NCBI GenBank assembly: GCA_958450365.1
Contig: CAUEEP010000936.1
Location: 2,292,001 to 2,356,000, forward strand
DNA: 64,000 bases
DNA from: Mesorhabditis belari
Lineage: Eukaryota > Nematoda > Chromadorea > Rhabditida > Rhabditidae
Direction of reading: 5' to 3'
Shown here: piece after piece, positions 22,258-34,137 of the stretch
Layout of the letters: each line of letters opens with the position of its first letter
Position numbering within the stretch: the first letter of the stretch is position 1
Translations under genes and position numbers: made by a program
Notes under the pieces: generated by a model
The model's database searches: none
What the model was told of the DNA's origin: nothing
The model's input: only the letters and a program-made list of their open reading frames with translations

Positions 22258-24029
22258 TTAGTAAGGATGTCCGTACTGATTTCGTTGATAACTGTTCGCA
22301 GGTCGTTGATAATCGTTGGGCTGATTTCCAGCTTCAGAATTCTGATCTCCGAAATAAGTCTGCTGATATGGTCTTGGAATATATTTTGGACGATGATGTT
22401 TCTTGTGATGTTTATGCTTGTGATGCTTTCGTTTTGGATAGCCATAAGGATCCTGATAGCCATAGTTTTGATTTGGAGTATTTTGAGTCGGATTCTGATC
22501 ACCGAAATAAGTCTGATGATAGGGTCTCGGAATATAAGCAGCTGTTGTGGCCTCAATCGCCTGTGACGTTTTCTTCCAACTTTCCTCTTCCTCTTTTTGC
22601 TTTTTCTTTTCAGCACTTCCTGATGAACTCTCACTTGAATGCTTATGTCCTTTTGGCCTCTCTTTATCAGCTTTCGCCTTTTTCCAATATTCTTCCTCAT
22701 CTCTGTGCTTTTTCTCTTCACCACCATCGCTTGACGACGAACTACTTGAAGATTTCTTTGACGAACTTGACGATTTCTTTGACGAACTTGACGATTTCTT
22801 AGGCCCAGCTTTCTTCCATCCGTCTCCGTGATGCCTATGCTTGTCAGCTTTCCCATCCTCATCGCTAGAACTTCCCTCCGAATTTCCCTTCCTCTTTTGC
22901 CCCATTTCTTCTTTCCATTCCTGTTGGTACTTTGCCCATTTATCGTTATCGAATCCACCTTCTTCGTAGACCCAATGCTCCAATGAACGGGCCTCTGTGT
23001 CAGCAACATGAAGGAAACTCCATTTGCAGCCACAACGAAGTCCTCCACCGTCGAGACCCGGTGGCCCTGGGGCGCCCTTTTCTCCCGGAAAACCTTGGGG
23101 CCCGGGTTTTCCCTGTTTACCGTAATCTCCAGCCGATCCCTTCCGGCCGGGCACTCCAACTTCACCGGGAGGTCCCTTTGGGCCAGGTGGCCCAGGTGAC
23201 CCATCTGGCCCAGCTGATCCAGGCCAAGAAAACGTTCCACTCTTTCCGGGTTCTCCAGGGGCTCCATCGACTCCATTTTCTCCTGGGGATCCAGGCCGTC
23301 CGGGTCGACCGGGTTCTCCAGGCTCGGACACTCCAAACACAAATCCGGGTTCCCCAGGCTTTCCATCATCACCGGGTGGTCCAGTTGGGCCGGGTGCTCC
23401 TGGTAGGCCAGGTAGGCCCGCGGGACATCTACGGCACCATCCCTGAAAAGTGTCGTTTGAAAAAATCCTCCAGAAATTGATATTATACAATGAAATTGAG
23501 TATCATACCTGATCTTCGGAGTCGATTTCACCCGGCGCTCCAGTCACACCAGGCTTTCCATTAGCTCCCGGCAATCCGGGCTCACCAGCGTATCCAGGCG
23601 GTCCCGGTGGCCCAGATGGGCAATTGTTGTTATCAATGGCTTCACATTGGCATTGTCCAGAGGGAACTTGTCGAACTCGTCTTGGCTTTAGGAACGACTC
23701 GGTGTGGATTTTCTGAAATTTTGAACCTAGCTTATTAGAGCTTCTGCTGGCTGAATCTCTTAACAGTAAGATTTAGCAAGATTTAGCTAAAACCTTACAA
23801 TTTTAACTCTTTACAAACCTCAAATTCATTCAACGCCAACTTTTCGAAGTGCTCAAACTGATGGCGCTGTCCTTGGACACTCTGTCGTATTGTCTCTATC
23901 TTGAAACTTATATTTTTAAGCTGTTGGAGTAAATCTTACTTGATTGAGCAAAAACGGCACATAGAGAAGACAAATCAAGATGGCGAGGCTGGAACCTACG
24001 GCAGAGGTCCAGCCCTCATTTCCTAGCAT
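22258..24029 (-). CDS. Cuticle collagen with a long non-collagenous C-terminal tail
   Basis: This is an extracellular structural protein of the cuticle. Exon 1 (ATG at 24029) encodes a signal-anchor-like segment ([20 protein letters not shown]). Exon 2 (about 23823-23900) encodes [20 protein letters not shown]. Exon 3 (about 23511-23714) starts the Gly-X-Y domain after CQC and [13 protein letters not shown]. Exon 4 (about 22258-23443) begins [12 protein letters not shown], continues Gly-X-Y with short breaks ([10 protein letters not shown] and SGTFSWPGS), then RCGC. Cys pairs flank the triple helix as in nematode cuticle collagens. The tail of about 260 residues after the last Gly-X-Y is exceptional. 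It has acidic/Trp segments, runs of KKSSSSS, Lys/Glu/Trp blocks (EEEYWKKAK and EEESWKKTS), a His/Lys cluster ([12 protein letters not shown]) and two copies of YIPRPY(H/Q)QTYFGDQN. The Tyr-rich end could be cross-linked through dityrosine. No frameshift was seen. Confidence 0.96.
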
Positions 24030-24470
24030 CGTTTAGCTGAAACCAAGAAATTGCTTATTCAAATGAGAAAATAATACCAATAATATTTGAAAACAAGGAA
24101 ATCGTTTTTAAATTTAGGAAAGGAATGGAAAGAGTTACTTTAATAGAAATTTGAAAAACCAAAAACGAGCGGCAATTTGAATTCACTACAATTTTATGCA
24201 AAGTACGTAACTTTTTCGAACCCATCTTTTTAAAAAAATATAGCCAGAAAAAGAATAGTATAGTCTTTGTTACAGTAATCCCGAAATTGGGGTACAAAAT
24301 TGATCAAGATCGAGACCTGAAATAGATCTGAAAACTAAAGTAATCACAGTTACCCAAACAAAAAAACATTCAGATCAAAAATTCAGAAACTGATATTTAA
24401 AATCAAACGGAAGTAAAGATTGTAAAATTTAAGTTGAAAAGTTGTTGATGGATGAATGCTCGTGGGGTTA
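24030..24470. other. Upstream flank of the collagen gene
   Basis: Probably contains the collagen promoter on the - strand. No specific site is recognised. Confidence 0.4.
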
Positions 24471-24815
24471 TCATATGGTTTTTATCCAGGCGGGATCATT
24501 TAACTTCTCAATTTCCTGAACCTTTTTCTTGTTCAAATGGGTGGAACGAAAGAGATCAACACGCGGTGAACAAAAACAAAACAATTCGTTGCTTTTTCCC
24601 GGACCCGGGATCATGACGGTTTTGAGATCGATTTGGGCGATAAAAAGTTGCTTTCTTTGGTGGATTAGATGGGAATAGCTAGTTAGATCCACCAAAACAT
24701 CGGTGATTAATACAAGAAAAAGTGTGTTCCTTGTACTGTGTGCAAAATCGGTAGGGTTATTTTGATGGTTTGGCAGATTTTCAGGTTTAGATATGAGTGT
24801 TTTAGCTAAACTAGT
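24471..24815 (-). CDS. Possible orphan exon, PH-domain-like in appearance
   Basis: An open - strand frame of about 115 codons has no good ATG at its start, as expected for an internal or last exon. It reads NTLFLVLITDVLVDLTSYSH, KQLFIAQIDLKTVMIPGPG, NELFCFCSPRVDLFRSTHL and ends EIEKLNDPAWIKTI. The spacing of an LFL.LITDVLV strand, an L-K-T-V strand, an F.F.S strand and a final helix with Trp resembles a pleckstrin-homology domain. No partner exons were identified, so it may be a gene fragment or spurious. Confidence 0.25.
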   Translation of the reverse strand, partial: TSLAKTLISKPENLPNHQNNPTDFAHSTRNTLFLVLITDVLVDLTSYSHLIHQRKQLFIAQIDLKTVMIPGPGKSNELFCFCSPRVDLFRSTHLNKKKVQEIEKLNDPAWIKTI

Positions 24816-27800
24816 TATTTAAACACTTCGATTTGGAAGCCTTACTGTTAGTTCTGTTTTTAGGTAAATGTTTTGTCAGGTCAAACTGCAGACAGTTTTT
24901 GTTTCTCGAATCAAATATTAAAGATAATCAAAATAAATACTTTAAAAATTGATTACAGAAGTAAAGATTTTCAAATTTAAGATGAAAGTTGTGCTGACTT
25001 TGATGCTCGAGACTTAAAAATTTGAATGGGAAGTTTTAATTCAAACAACTTTTTACTAACAAGTTGATTACAAAGTACAGTTCCAAAGTCTCAAATTGTG
25101 CTTGACTCCTCTCTGAAGTTCTCCGACAGTATTCAAAACCGATGAATTAGTGATATCCATCTTGTTCAAGGGGATCCACAGCTCCTTGGTTTTTTTGGTA
25201 ATCGGTAACTTTTGTAGTATTTCCAACTTCAAATCGTAACTTTTGTTGGCTGACTGGGTTTTACCCATAGTTGGAGTACCTTTGGAAAATTCCAGGCTCA
25301 GGTCCAAGGTTTCGATAATTTTGAAAACCCCCGTGGTCCATAAGTTCTGCTGGTATCCAAACAATGACTCCGTGAGTCATTTAAATAAGCTAGCCCTGCG
25401 AGTGGATGCATGTGGTTTATCCTTGGTGCTGATAGACTGGCGTGTGTTTGCATGAGGAACCATTTTTCACCATTTGTTCACTCCCTTTTGTTATCAGCTT
25501 CCTATTTTAGTAGTAAGGCTTTATTGTAAGTGAAATGAGCTTGGCGACGCAAATACAGAAGAAACGCAACAAAATGCGTTGAAGGGCAACACAGAAAGAA
25601 ATGCCAACAAACACTCTCGGAAAAGAATCAGTATGCACAAAGGGGAAATGAAATGGCGGAAAAGGGAAGGTTACGTTACTTGGGGCATGACTTAGATAAG
25701 AGGGGAAGACGGGTTTGAAAGTATTTAACTCTCTTTTGCTTGGTTTTCTTGTCCGTTTTGAAGGAGGGGAATTGCCCGTTTTGCAGGTTTTGAAGACTAG
25801 TACTTTGTAACAGGTACAGTAATACATAGTTCAATGTTCTTATGCACATTAGTTTAAGTTCTTCAAAAACCCGTTTGTTATGTACAAGATCTGAGCATTT
25901 GCGATTGTTTTTAAGAATAGGAGAAACTAGTCAGCAACTTGTTTTCCTGTCAAAAAGTGGATAAGCACTCGAAATGCCAAAGCCAAAGACAAAGAACGGA
26001 AAGTGTGTTTGAATTTCTGTCAAGTGGGTGTGTCTATTACTTCGGCTCATTGAGCCAATCCCACTTATTGAACAAATACGTGAAAAGGGCACTAATCAGG
26101 TGAGGGGAAAGAGAATTTCATCGCCCACACGTGCCTTCAACAAATGAGTCACAATGACGGTCTGTCTTCCCCCTTTTCTGATTACTTTTTACTGTATCTG
26201 TTGACAAGTTACAGCCGATTTTCGTTGGATTTCGAGATTTCGAGAGGAGTTCATTGAATTTGTGGTCACTTTCGAGATTTCGTTTTAGTATTGAATTCTT
26301 TTAGGACTTGGAGACATTGATTCTGGTAGATCTTTCAGATTTAATTTTAACACGATGCTTTTTGTTTTACGATTGAAAATACATTTGATTACAGCATGAT
26401 TTCCTGTTGCACTCTGTGCTCAAAAGGGCAAAGGCACCTTTTCTGGTGCACTCAATCCTGTGTTTTTTCTTTCAGCAACTATTCAATTTCACAAGAAATG
26501 AAGAATCAAGTGCAGCAGAAAGTAAACTAAGAGCGAGCTTCTTTTCTCTGGCACATTGAGTTCAAGATAATCTAAACAAGCCCTTTCTGATGCACTCAAT
26601 TCTTCACTTTTCTTGATGCACTAAATTGTTGATGAAAGAAAAGCAAAGGATTCAGTGCTCCAGAAAGTCTTTGCTTACATTTTGAGTACAAAATGCATTT
26701 CAAGGTAAACAATTTCTATGACGTGAACTTTCAGGAGCATTTTTATCATGGAAAAACGTTACGAAATCCGGACGAATATTTCCGGAAATGGGAGTCTTTT
26801 CTGCTTTTTTTCTCTAGTCAGCCATTGGGAATCTTCTCCTTCACTACTGATTATCTGATAAATTGCCTGCTAGCAGTCAGAGATTTTATGATGGGTTCGG
26901 TTGTAAATAGAGGCATTGCACCTTTTCCTTTAGAGTAATCACCTCATTTGAGTGATTTAACTTTTTAAGATGTTGATTCACATTTGTTCAAAATATTGAT
27001 CAACAAAGCCTTGTCAACGCGACTTCAGTTTCGCAGTTTTTGTTCTGAGCCATCGATAAAATCTTCCAAATGTCTTGATGTCTTGTCAGATTCAGACTTT
27101 ATCTACGATAGCAATTTTGGTGCTTATCGATTACACTGGCCGTTTTTCAAATAGAGGACTAGTGGACCTTTTTGAAGCGTGTGTAATATTTTTTTATTCA
27201 TAATATAGTTGAAAGCATACTATCTCGATTCAAAACACTTTCTGACCGGGGGATCGTGATCAAGGGAAGTTGGGGGAGCGAGAGTAGAAAGAGATATGCC
27301 GCTCGGGTACCTAAGCCCTTTAGGGCACCTCAAACGCTTGGAATTGCGCGGTTCCGCCATGGCAAAAAATAAACAAATAGAAAAGCATTATGAATAAAAA
27401 ACATCAAGTTTATCACTTTTTTTTGACACCTTTGGATAAAATTTGCATAAAAACGGCCAATGTAACCAATAAGTACCGCAAATTTCCTCCAAACTTTACT
27501 TACCAATTTGGTTAACACCAGCTTCTGCAGAATTTCTGTTGTTTTAGGAGCTTTTAGGCTATCGTCCTGGCTTTTTGAAACTATTTTGAATTTTGAACTT
27601 GACGATGAATACTTAAATTTCAATTAGTTGACTTATTTGTTATTTTCCTGGGCATGTTTAAGATCTGAAAATCAAATAAATTGGCAAAAGAAAGTTAGCC
27701 CACAAAGCTTTTCGGAAAATGACTCTCAGAATGATCTTATCTAGGCTTTACGAGCCGTGAAGTCCGTAATCTTTAGCTTTTCATCATAATAAATTTTTCC

Positions 27801-27866
27801 ATTTTCTTAATTCTCATGTTTTCTTTTGGTTTCGTTACAGAAAGGCTTTAAATTTCATTGTCTACA
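24816..27866. other. Gene-poor stretch with a short dispersed motif
   Basis: No supported gene. Open frames at 25068-25364 (-), 25507-25827 (-) and 26693-26938 (+) have no domains or start context. At 26400-26690 the motif TTTCTGGTGCACTCAA and variants occur several times in both orientations, and a single related copy lies near 13370. This is probably a decayed foldback. Confidence 0.45.
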
Positions 27867-30385
27867 AGAAATCAAGGCAATTCAAAATAATACAATCCCC
27901 CTAAGCCGTTGTAAAACAAACGATTGCAAATTCCATTTCATCTCGAAGATCTTGACCGTTTATCGCAAAATGAGATCATTTTTTGATTGCCGAAAGTTTA
28001 TGGAAATGACTCATCTTTCTGACGAGAAATGAAAAATAAGTGATTTCAATATGGATTTTTTCCAAGATCATTTTTTCTTTTGTGCCAGGAATTCGATTGA
28101 TCACTTTTCTTGCAAAAAAGATCACGATCTTAGATATTTTTGTTTTTAACAAATTAGATTGAAAAGATGATGAATTTTAACAAGAAAAACGCATAAAGAG
28201 TGAAATTCACTTGAGAAATTGCTGAAATTTCTTTTTTAGTTTTGTTAATTTCTTGTTCTCAAAGCTTTGCATGATCAATGTTCATAATTTTTTAAAAATA
28301 ACAAGTTTACTACTAGAATTTGTTTTAAATCTTATGAAAATTCAAGTTTTACAAAAAAATTGGAAATTTTGACTGCGTTTTAATGGCCTTTTGCCTGTTT
28401 CCTTGATTGGCACCTTGTTCTTGTTTGAAAACATTTTCCTATTATCTTTCTCAAAAAAGTGAACTCTTTGTCAAAACAAAATGAGGGAACTTCTCTATAC
28501 CTGTTCACAAACAGATCCATATTGTTTTCTGTGCAAATTGGTGATCAATTTTTCCCCAAACAATTCTTGTGCCCGGAATACAAAAATTTGTCGCGTCTAT
28601 GTATTGGTTTTTTGGAAAACGACTGAAAAACGTTTATTTTTCGATAAGTGCTAATACTCGAAATTTATTTTAAACGCAAAACCGAAGCCTATCTTTTTAA
28701 AGCGGTAATTTCCATACTTTTTTCAGTTCAGTCTTGAATTTGGCTTACAATTAGATTTGATTGAACAACTTGATTACTCATTTTATACTTTAAAAAGTAT
28801 TCACTCAAATTTTGCTTCTTTTAAAGCTAGATTTCCATATTCTTTTCACTTTACTAACTTTTTACCTTGCTTACACTTTAGTTTACGATCAACTCTTTAG
28901 TTATAAATATTATAAGTTTAGTTTTTTGACTTGATAAAAGTATTCAGGCAACAAGCCAGCAGCTAATTGAAATTTTTGGGAGAATTTCAACACAGTCACT
29001 CCATTGACACAAACGGCTATGAGTTTTACAGTATTTTCAGCTTTGCTGAAATACTTTAACCCTTTCCGACAAATTTAAAAGTATTCAGTTCATTTAATAA
29101 AATTTCCCGATCAAAAATTCACAAATTCCTCAAATTTTCATCGAAAACCCAAAGTCCAGCCAAAATTTATGTTCAAAATTTATTGGATTTTCAGTGGATG
29201 ACTGGCAGGGGAAGGAAAAGTAGGGAGAAAACCCGGTGCATGTTTGGCGCCGCGTTATCAGCAGATTTTTGGACTCTTTCTCCGGATTTTTCCACCAGAA
29301 AATACCGGAAAAATGCTTGAAAAACTGAATTTTTTATAGTTTTTGCGTTTATTTTTATTCTATTACCCCATCAATCCATTCTGATTCATCACGTGCCGCG
29401 AGGAAAAGGAGATTTTTCACCATTTGATGGCCGATTTTTATTCGGTTGATCGTGGTTTTTACTCCATTTTGTTATAGGATTCATATTTTTGTTCATTTCC
29501 CAAATGTGGTTTTGTTTTTGCCGATTTGGCGCCGATTTTCTCATTCAGAGCCCACGCATGGAACCGGTTTTGATCACCGAGGTGCAATTGCTTGTCGATA
29601 GATTTTTGGGAAAAGTGAGTAATTTTCGGGGATTAAGATGTTGATTGTTGGCAAGCAGATGTTCGGTTTTAGGAAATCATGTAAGACTTTGAAATCGTTC
29701 ACCCAAATATGCCGGAAGTTTGACTTTATGAGGCACTTCAAGCTCAAGAATGGAAACGCGCCCTTTCTTGAGACCTCGTCTCTATGCCAGAAAGGGTGCG
29801 TTTTCGTTCTCTGGCATAAAGTACGTTCAGAAAGCCAAAAAGTCGGATTTTCAAAGAGATTTTTACGTTTTATGAAGCTCAATCTTGCGGTATACGTTTG
29901 AAAACAATGATAAATGATGATAATGAGTGGTAAATACAAAAACAAGAGCTAATTGTGTCTGCATTCTCATTTCTTGAGAAATGATTAACTATGGTTCAAG
30001 CTCAGGCTCTGAGTTACACTACTGGACAATGAAATATCATATTTGAAAAGCGATCGTCACTTTCGCGCTTCTGTAACTCTTTACCGTATTTCTAAATATT
30101 AATATTACCATTGTGTAGCCCTTGAAAAGAGCTTTCAGAAAATGTATAACACTAAGAGTTTTGAACTCAAAGACAAGGGAGTTACAGATGCGCGAAAGTG
30201 GCAATCGTTTTTCAAATATGATATTTCATTGTCCAGTACTGTAAGTATTGAATTTGCTTCGAATCTGAGTTGGGAAGAATAAAACTTATGAAAATTTTAT
30301 GTGAATTTCAGAAATGGAAAGACTACATCGCAGCCGTATTCGAGAGTTCAGCCTATGGATGTGCGAGACTTGAGCTGTTCGCATC
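27867..30385. repeat. 2.5-kb segment, inverted copy at 47011-49522
   Basis: Comparing this strand with the reverse complement of 47011-49522 shows continuous near-identity by eye, with few substitutions and small indels. It spans the DOK upstream region, exon 1, intron 1 with its MITE, and about 75 bases of exon 2. The arms are about 17 kb apart in opposite orientation. Confidence 0.95.
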
Positions 30386-32904
30386 CGAGGCGAAACTCCG
30401 CACCGTTGAGCCAGCAAAAGTGCTTCTCCTAGCAGAATGCGTATCTATTCGGACAGCGTTTGCAGAAAGTGAGTCATACAGATATACAACGTTCGAAACC
30501 AGAGTCTATTGAATCAGTTTTGGAGCAATCATTATTGGAATCCACCAAATTTGCTGTTCGTTTTGCTTATTTGCTCAGATTTGTTAAAGGCTCATTTGTC
30601 TAAGAAAGTGAGACTCAGAATTTTCTTTTAAAGTTTTCATTTCCAGAAGACATTCGGGTTATTAAAATGCACATGAAAGACAACGCCTCGTTGACGATCA
30701 CTTCGAAAGAGTTCAGTCTATTGAGGGACACATTGTCTAAAGCAACCTTCCCGCATAAAGTAAGCTTGATGCTTAGAACTTATAGCTTTAACATGCAGAA
30801 CTTTGAAATTTACAAATTTGTTTAGTATGTGACAATCCACCCCTCGTCCTCTTCCTCCATCGATTCCCCATCGACTCCACTATCGTTAGAAGATCTATGT
30901 AGGTCTTACAACTATTTTTATTGTTAGTTTGAACTCTTTCTGTCTAGAGCTTTTATATTTGACTCTCTGGAATCAACTTTTCTTTGTTAAACATTCAAGT
31001 TAGTGCCCTTTCAGTTGACAAAATCCCGATCCTTCTCTTACCGACAACGATGAGTCGAACGAAAAGATGGAGAGATGGGAATTATGATCTCCATTTCTCG
31101 GAAAGCTCTTTGAATCTTGAGGCTGGAGGAACGATTATGGATTCTTGGGATTACGGGTCGATCCTGTGGTGAGCCAAAAAGGTTTCAAAAGTTGCTCCTA
31201 GATTGGCCTAAGGTGTTTTCAAAACGGACAAGGACCATTGAAGGATTCAATAATAATTCTGCCTTGCATCTTGTTAAAAAACATATTTGAAAATCAGTTT
31301 ATCAAATTTGTTTACTATTTAAAACCGATATATTTCAGGGTAGCCACTGGAGAGCGATGTCTTGGCTTTGAAGTGGAAAGTGCCGGGATCATCGAGTGTG
31401 CTTGTGCCGCTCCACAACTTGCTGTCGACAACTTCCGAAAATTCGTTAAATTCAGCTCAATCTTCAGACCTGTTCAAAAAAGAACGTTGAACACGTATAA
31501 CAGGTAAACATGATGGAATTTGAATAAAATAAAGATAATCCAGGAACTACACCCCACTTCGCGAAGAGGCTCCCCTATCGAAGGCGCCGATTGCCGAAGA
31601 TGAAGAAGAGTGAGATTTTAGTAGAATGATATTAGCACAGTCGCGAAAACGGTATTTTGAGTGTACAGTCGTTTTAACTGTTTTACGTCATAATTTGGTG
31701 AACATTCAAAGATAAAATAAACTATTATAGTCATTCAAAAGCCCTGAATCTCCCTTTGAAAACTAGTGCAAATTACCAAGAACTTTATGCAAAATAAATA
31801 AAAAAGTCCTTAAAAGTGCAAGTTGACACCAAAAACAATTGGCATTAGTAAAATCCTCCGGTGGAGTGGATCGTGTGAACTTTCATACTTTACGATTCGG
31901 TATACAAGAATTGAAATCGCACTAACTGTTAGCAAATACTGTAAATGTATTTTAACTTCAGGGCATGTAGATTGCTTCCTCTGGTTTAAGAATACCAAAT
32001 CTAAAGTCCAAACTTACGCCAGATGAGACCAAAACCGATATTTGACTTTTGGTGATCTGGTTTAGCTTGAGATTTTGAATCTAGGAACAACCTTGGTAGA
32101 ATAGGGGCTTGTAATTTTACGGTAGTCCTTAAAATTTTAGATATTCTGAAGTTGCCGACAGTCGGGCCTCCACCAATCGCACGAAGGACAGCGGGGTTTC
32201 GGTGGGCGAAGCAAAGGAGCAAGTGAGAAATTTAAGAATATTCTAAAATTATAGCTGTTCGAATGACTAATTGAAGTTTTAATCTAATTTTGCCAAATTT
32301 TTAGCCAGCTTCGATTAGTCGAACGATCTCAAGAAGTATGCAAGAACTGGCTGCAAAAGAGAAAATCGAAGAAAAGAAAACGTTCATGAAATTCTTTAGA
32401 AGGTAAAAAACTCAAATACAAATTTATCTTGCAAACCTTACTATTAGATTCTTGTACAATTGTGGCTAAAACGAAAATTTGCTTTAGAAATTCCGCAAAG
32501 CAACGCCCTGACAAGGGCCGAGAAGCATTCGAGCAAAACGCCAGCAATGAATGGCTACAGTAATCATAAAACCCAAATAAATATCGATTCATTTACTCAG
32601 TGTATCCTCAAAGTCAAAAATCACACCCGAACAAGCTCAAGGAACAGTTGGGACAATATTTCGAGCAGAAATGGAGAATGCAGGGAATAGGAATCGGGTG
32701 AGATTTTGGTCACACAAATAAGTTATCGCAGACCTGATATTTAGGTAATTTGCATAGGTGAAGAGTTTTAAATTCAAATTCTAGACACGCACAAATGGAA
32801 AGGACACCCTCGGCTCATCGGCTTTCGACTTTAGCCTTTTGGACCAAGAATTAGCCAAGCAATTCGGTCATTTGAATCCAAGTGAAAGATCGAGTGTCGC
32901 ATAA
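29558..32904 (+). CDS. dok: DOK-type adaptor (PH + IRS-type PTB domain)
   Basis: This is a scaffold acting downstream of receptor tyrosine kinases at the membrane. Exon 1 (ATG 29558 to 29614, MEPVLITEVQLLVDRFLGK) joins in frame to exon 2 (KWKDYIAAVFESSAYGCARL ... VLLLAECVSI), which follows the DOK PH domain closely. The next exon completes PH. The PTB domain (residues about 138-250) covers IPILLLPTTMSRTKRW, DGNYDLHFSESSLNLEAGG and RVATGERCLGFEVESAG. The exon ending at 31611 uses GA|GTGAGA and continues as EEEYSEVADSRASTN, an acidic Tyr motif that could be phosphorylated. Skipping that splice would read an immediate TGA (31611-31613) and give a short isoform. The Ser/Glu/Lys-rich tail ends at TAA 32902-32904. 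About 12 exons encode about 430 residues. Intron 1 carries a 215-bp MITE. The 5' part is duplicated at 47011-49522. Confidence 0.87.
30022..30236. mobile_element. Palindromic MITE in DOK intron 1
   Basis: Starting CTGGACAATGAAATATCATA just after TA at 30020-30021, it ends with the complement before TA at 30237-30238. Arms are about 70 bp and nearly identical. There is no coding capacity. The inverted duplication contains a second copy at about 47158-47376. Confidence 0.88.
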
Positions 32905-33338
32905 ATGTAATAAAAGTTTTGATTCTTATTGTTCAAATTCACAAGCTCATTCCAATTCTCAAATGGCTAGATACCCTAGATTCCAATGGGTATCAAAAGA
33001 AAGAAATTTTTCTCCAATTCTCCCACCGTCTCTGTATGACTTAAGGATCCTTTCAATAGTTGAATCAAGTGAACTAATCGTAACTTAGCATGGCTACATG
33101 ATCTGAGAACTTTCGACGCAATTTCACCGATCTAATGGCTTATCGAAGTAAACTCTCAAAAAGCATCTCAAATCTCTAGATATTTCTAGATATTATAGAG
33201 TACAAAAGACCGAAATTTCCTCCAATCTCCAATACAACTAGACTAATGCGTCTATTAGCAAATAGATGTGAGCTTAAAATAAAAAGTTTCTTTTGTTTCA
33301 TCAAATTGAAGCCAGAAGACAAACAGATTTACTGAATC
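32905..33338. other. Intergenic, no gene seen
   Basis: Spacer between the DOK gene and the 5S rRNA-like sequence. Nothing recognised. Confidence 0.4.
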
Positions 33339-33457
33339 GGCAAAAATACAAAGCAATTCCCAAGTCGTCTCCGATCCAAGTACAAAGCGAACCCAACGTT
33401 ACTTGGCTTGGCTGGTCGGACGGGATGCCTTGTTTTCCACGTGGCAGAGTCGTAAGC
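33339..33457 (-). rRNA. 5S rRNA-like gene (possibly pseudogene)
   Basis: Read on the - strand, it begins GCTTACGAC, then contains CATCCCGTCCGA, AAGTAACGTTGGGTT and GTACTTGGATCGGAGACGA, in the order and spacing of nematode 5S rRNA. It departs from the usual sequence in the B/C stem region. The 3' end (GGGAATTGCTTTGTAT) does not restore the terminal stem with the 5' GCTTACGAC. It is therefore a diverged 5S gene or a 5S pseudogene. It lies head-to-head with the SL RNA at 33625, with about 170 bp between them. In C. elegans, 5S and SL1 genes also share a repeat unit in opposite orientation. Confidence 0.75.
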
Positions 33458-33624
33458 GACTGTTGGGCGGTGAAAGAAGGGTGAAATAATCAGTGGAGTG
33501 AGATCTCTTTTGCCCGCAGAGACGCGAGGCGACACGACTGTGTGTACCCTTCGTGTGTCTCGTAAGAAAAAGCGGCATACGGCACATGGCCCACCCATAT
33601 AGTTCGACAGAGGCTTGGCTCCTT
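33458..33624. promoter_or_regulatory. Shared upstream region of the divergent 5S-like and SL RNA genes
   Basis: About 167 bp, relatively GC-rich for the window, lies between the two 5' ends. The SL RNA promoter should be here, as snRNA-type genes use a proximal element 50-70 bp upstream. I cannot point to a specific motif with confidence. Confidence 0.4.
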
Positions 33625-33720
33625 GGTTTAATTACCCAGGTTTGAGGTTAGCATTAACCCCGAGACATTGTAAAAGTGTCTTGAAAAAATTTTGGAACGC
33701 GCAATGGGGATGCATAAATA
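33625..33720 (+). ncRNA. sls-1: SL1-type spliced-leader RNA gene (one-base leader variant)
   Basis: Positions 33625-33646 match the 22-nt SL1 leader except for one base (CCCAGG instead of CCCAAG at 33636-33641). The leader is followed by a GT donor at 33647. Downstream a short stem (AGACA with TGTCT, about 33664-33682) precedes AATTTTGGAAC at 33689-33699, identical to the Sm-site context of SL1 RNA. A weak third stem follows. The layout (leader, donor, stem, Sm site, 3' stem, about 95-100 nt) is that of an SL RNA. The leader change and linkage to a diverged 5S leave open that this is a variant or decaying copy. Confidence 0.78.
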
Positions 33721-34137
33721 AATTGAGAAGGAAAGAGCTTTCATGCTTTTGTTGATTGTTCATGCATTGATTTTGTTTAACGTTTCAATCGACCTTTTTG
33801 GTGGAGTAGTTACGAGCCTGATGTGCCAAGACGGTCTTCTTATTTGTGCGAGTATTTTCGAACGATTTGACTGTGCAATATGTCGCTGTTTCACAAAATG
33901 ACAGTGATACAATTCCAATCAGAAATGAGACTTTTCATTTCACGACCCAGCAGAGTTGGATAATTGGTAATTGTGAAAACGTTCTATCATCAAAGAAAAA
34001 GGAAATAGCCATAGGCAAACAATGGAAAGGAGTTTAGACAAACGGTAAAAACGATCGACACCAAATCGCGTTTTGGGTAGGATAATTTTTTGAAAATATC
34101 CATCGTGTGATTAAATTCCCTTTAATAGAACGAGACT
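33721..34137. other. Intergenic, no gene seen
   Basis: Spacer before the F-box gene. Nothing recognised. Confidence 0.4.

Noticed and set aside
22140..23531. 463-codon - strand frame and several + strand frames over the collagen
   Set aside because: They are out-of-frame shadows of the collagen. The Gly-X-Y frame at 22258-23443 is the real one, and the GC-rich triplets keep other frames open.
25068..25827. 98- and 106-codon - strand frames
   Set aside because: No proper ATG at the start, no recognisable domain, and no neighbouring exons that join in phase.
29574..29945. 123-codon - strand frame repeated in the copy at 47.5 kb
   Set aside because: It overlaps DOK exon 1 and intron 1 on the other strand. 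It appears twice only because the segment is duplicated.
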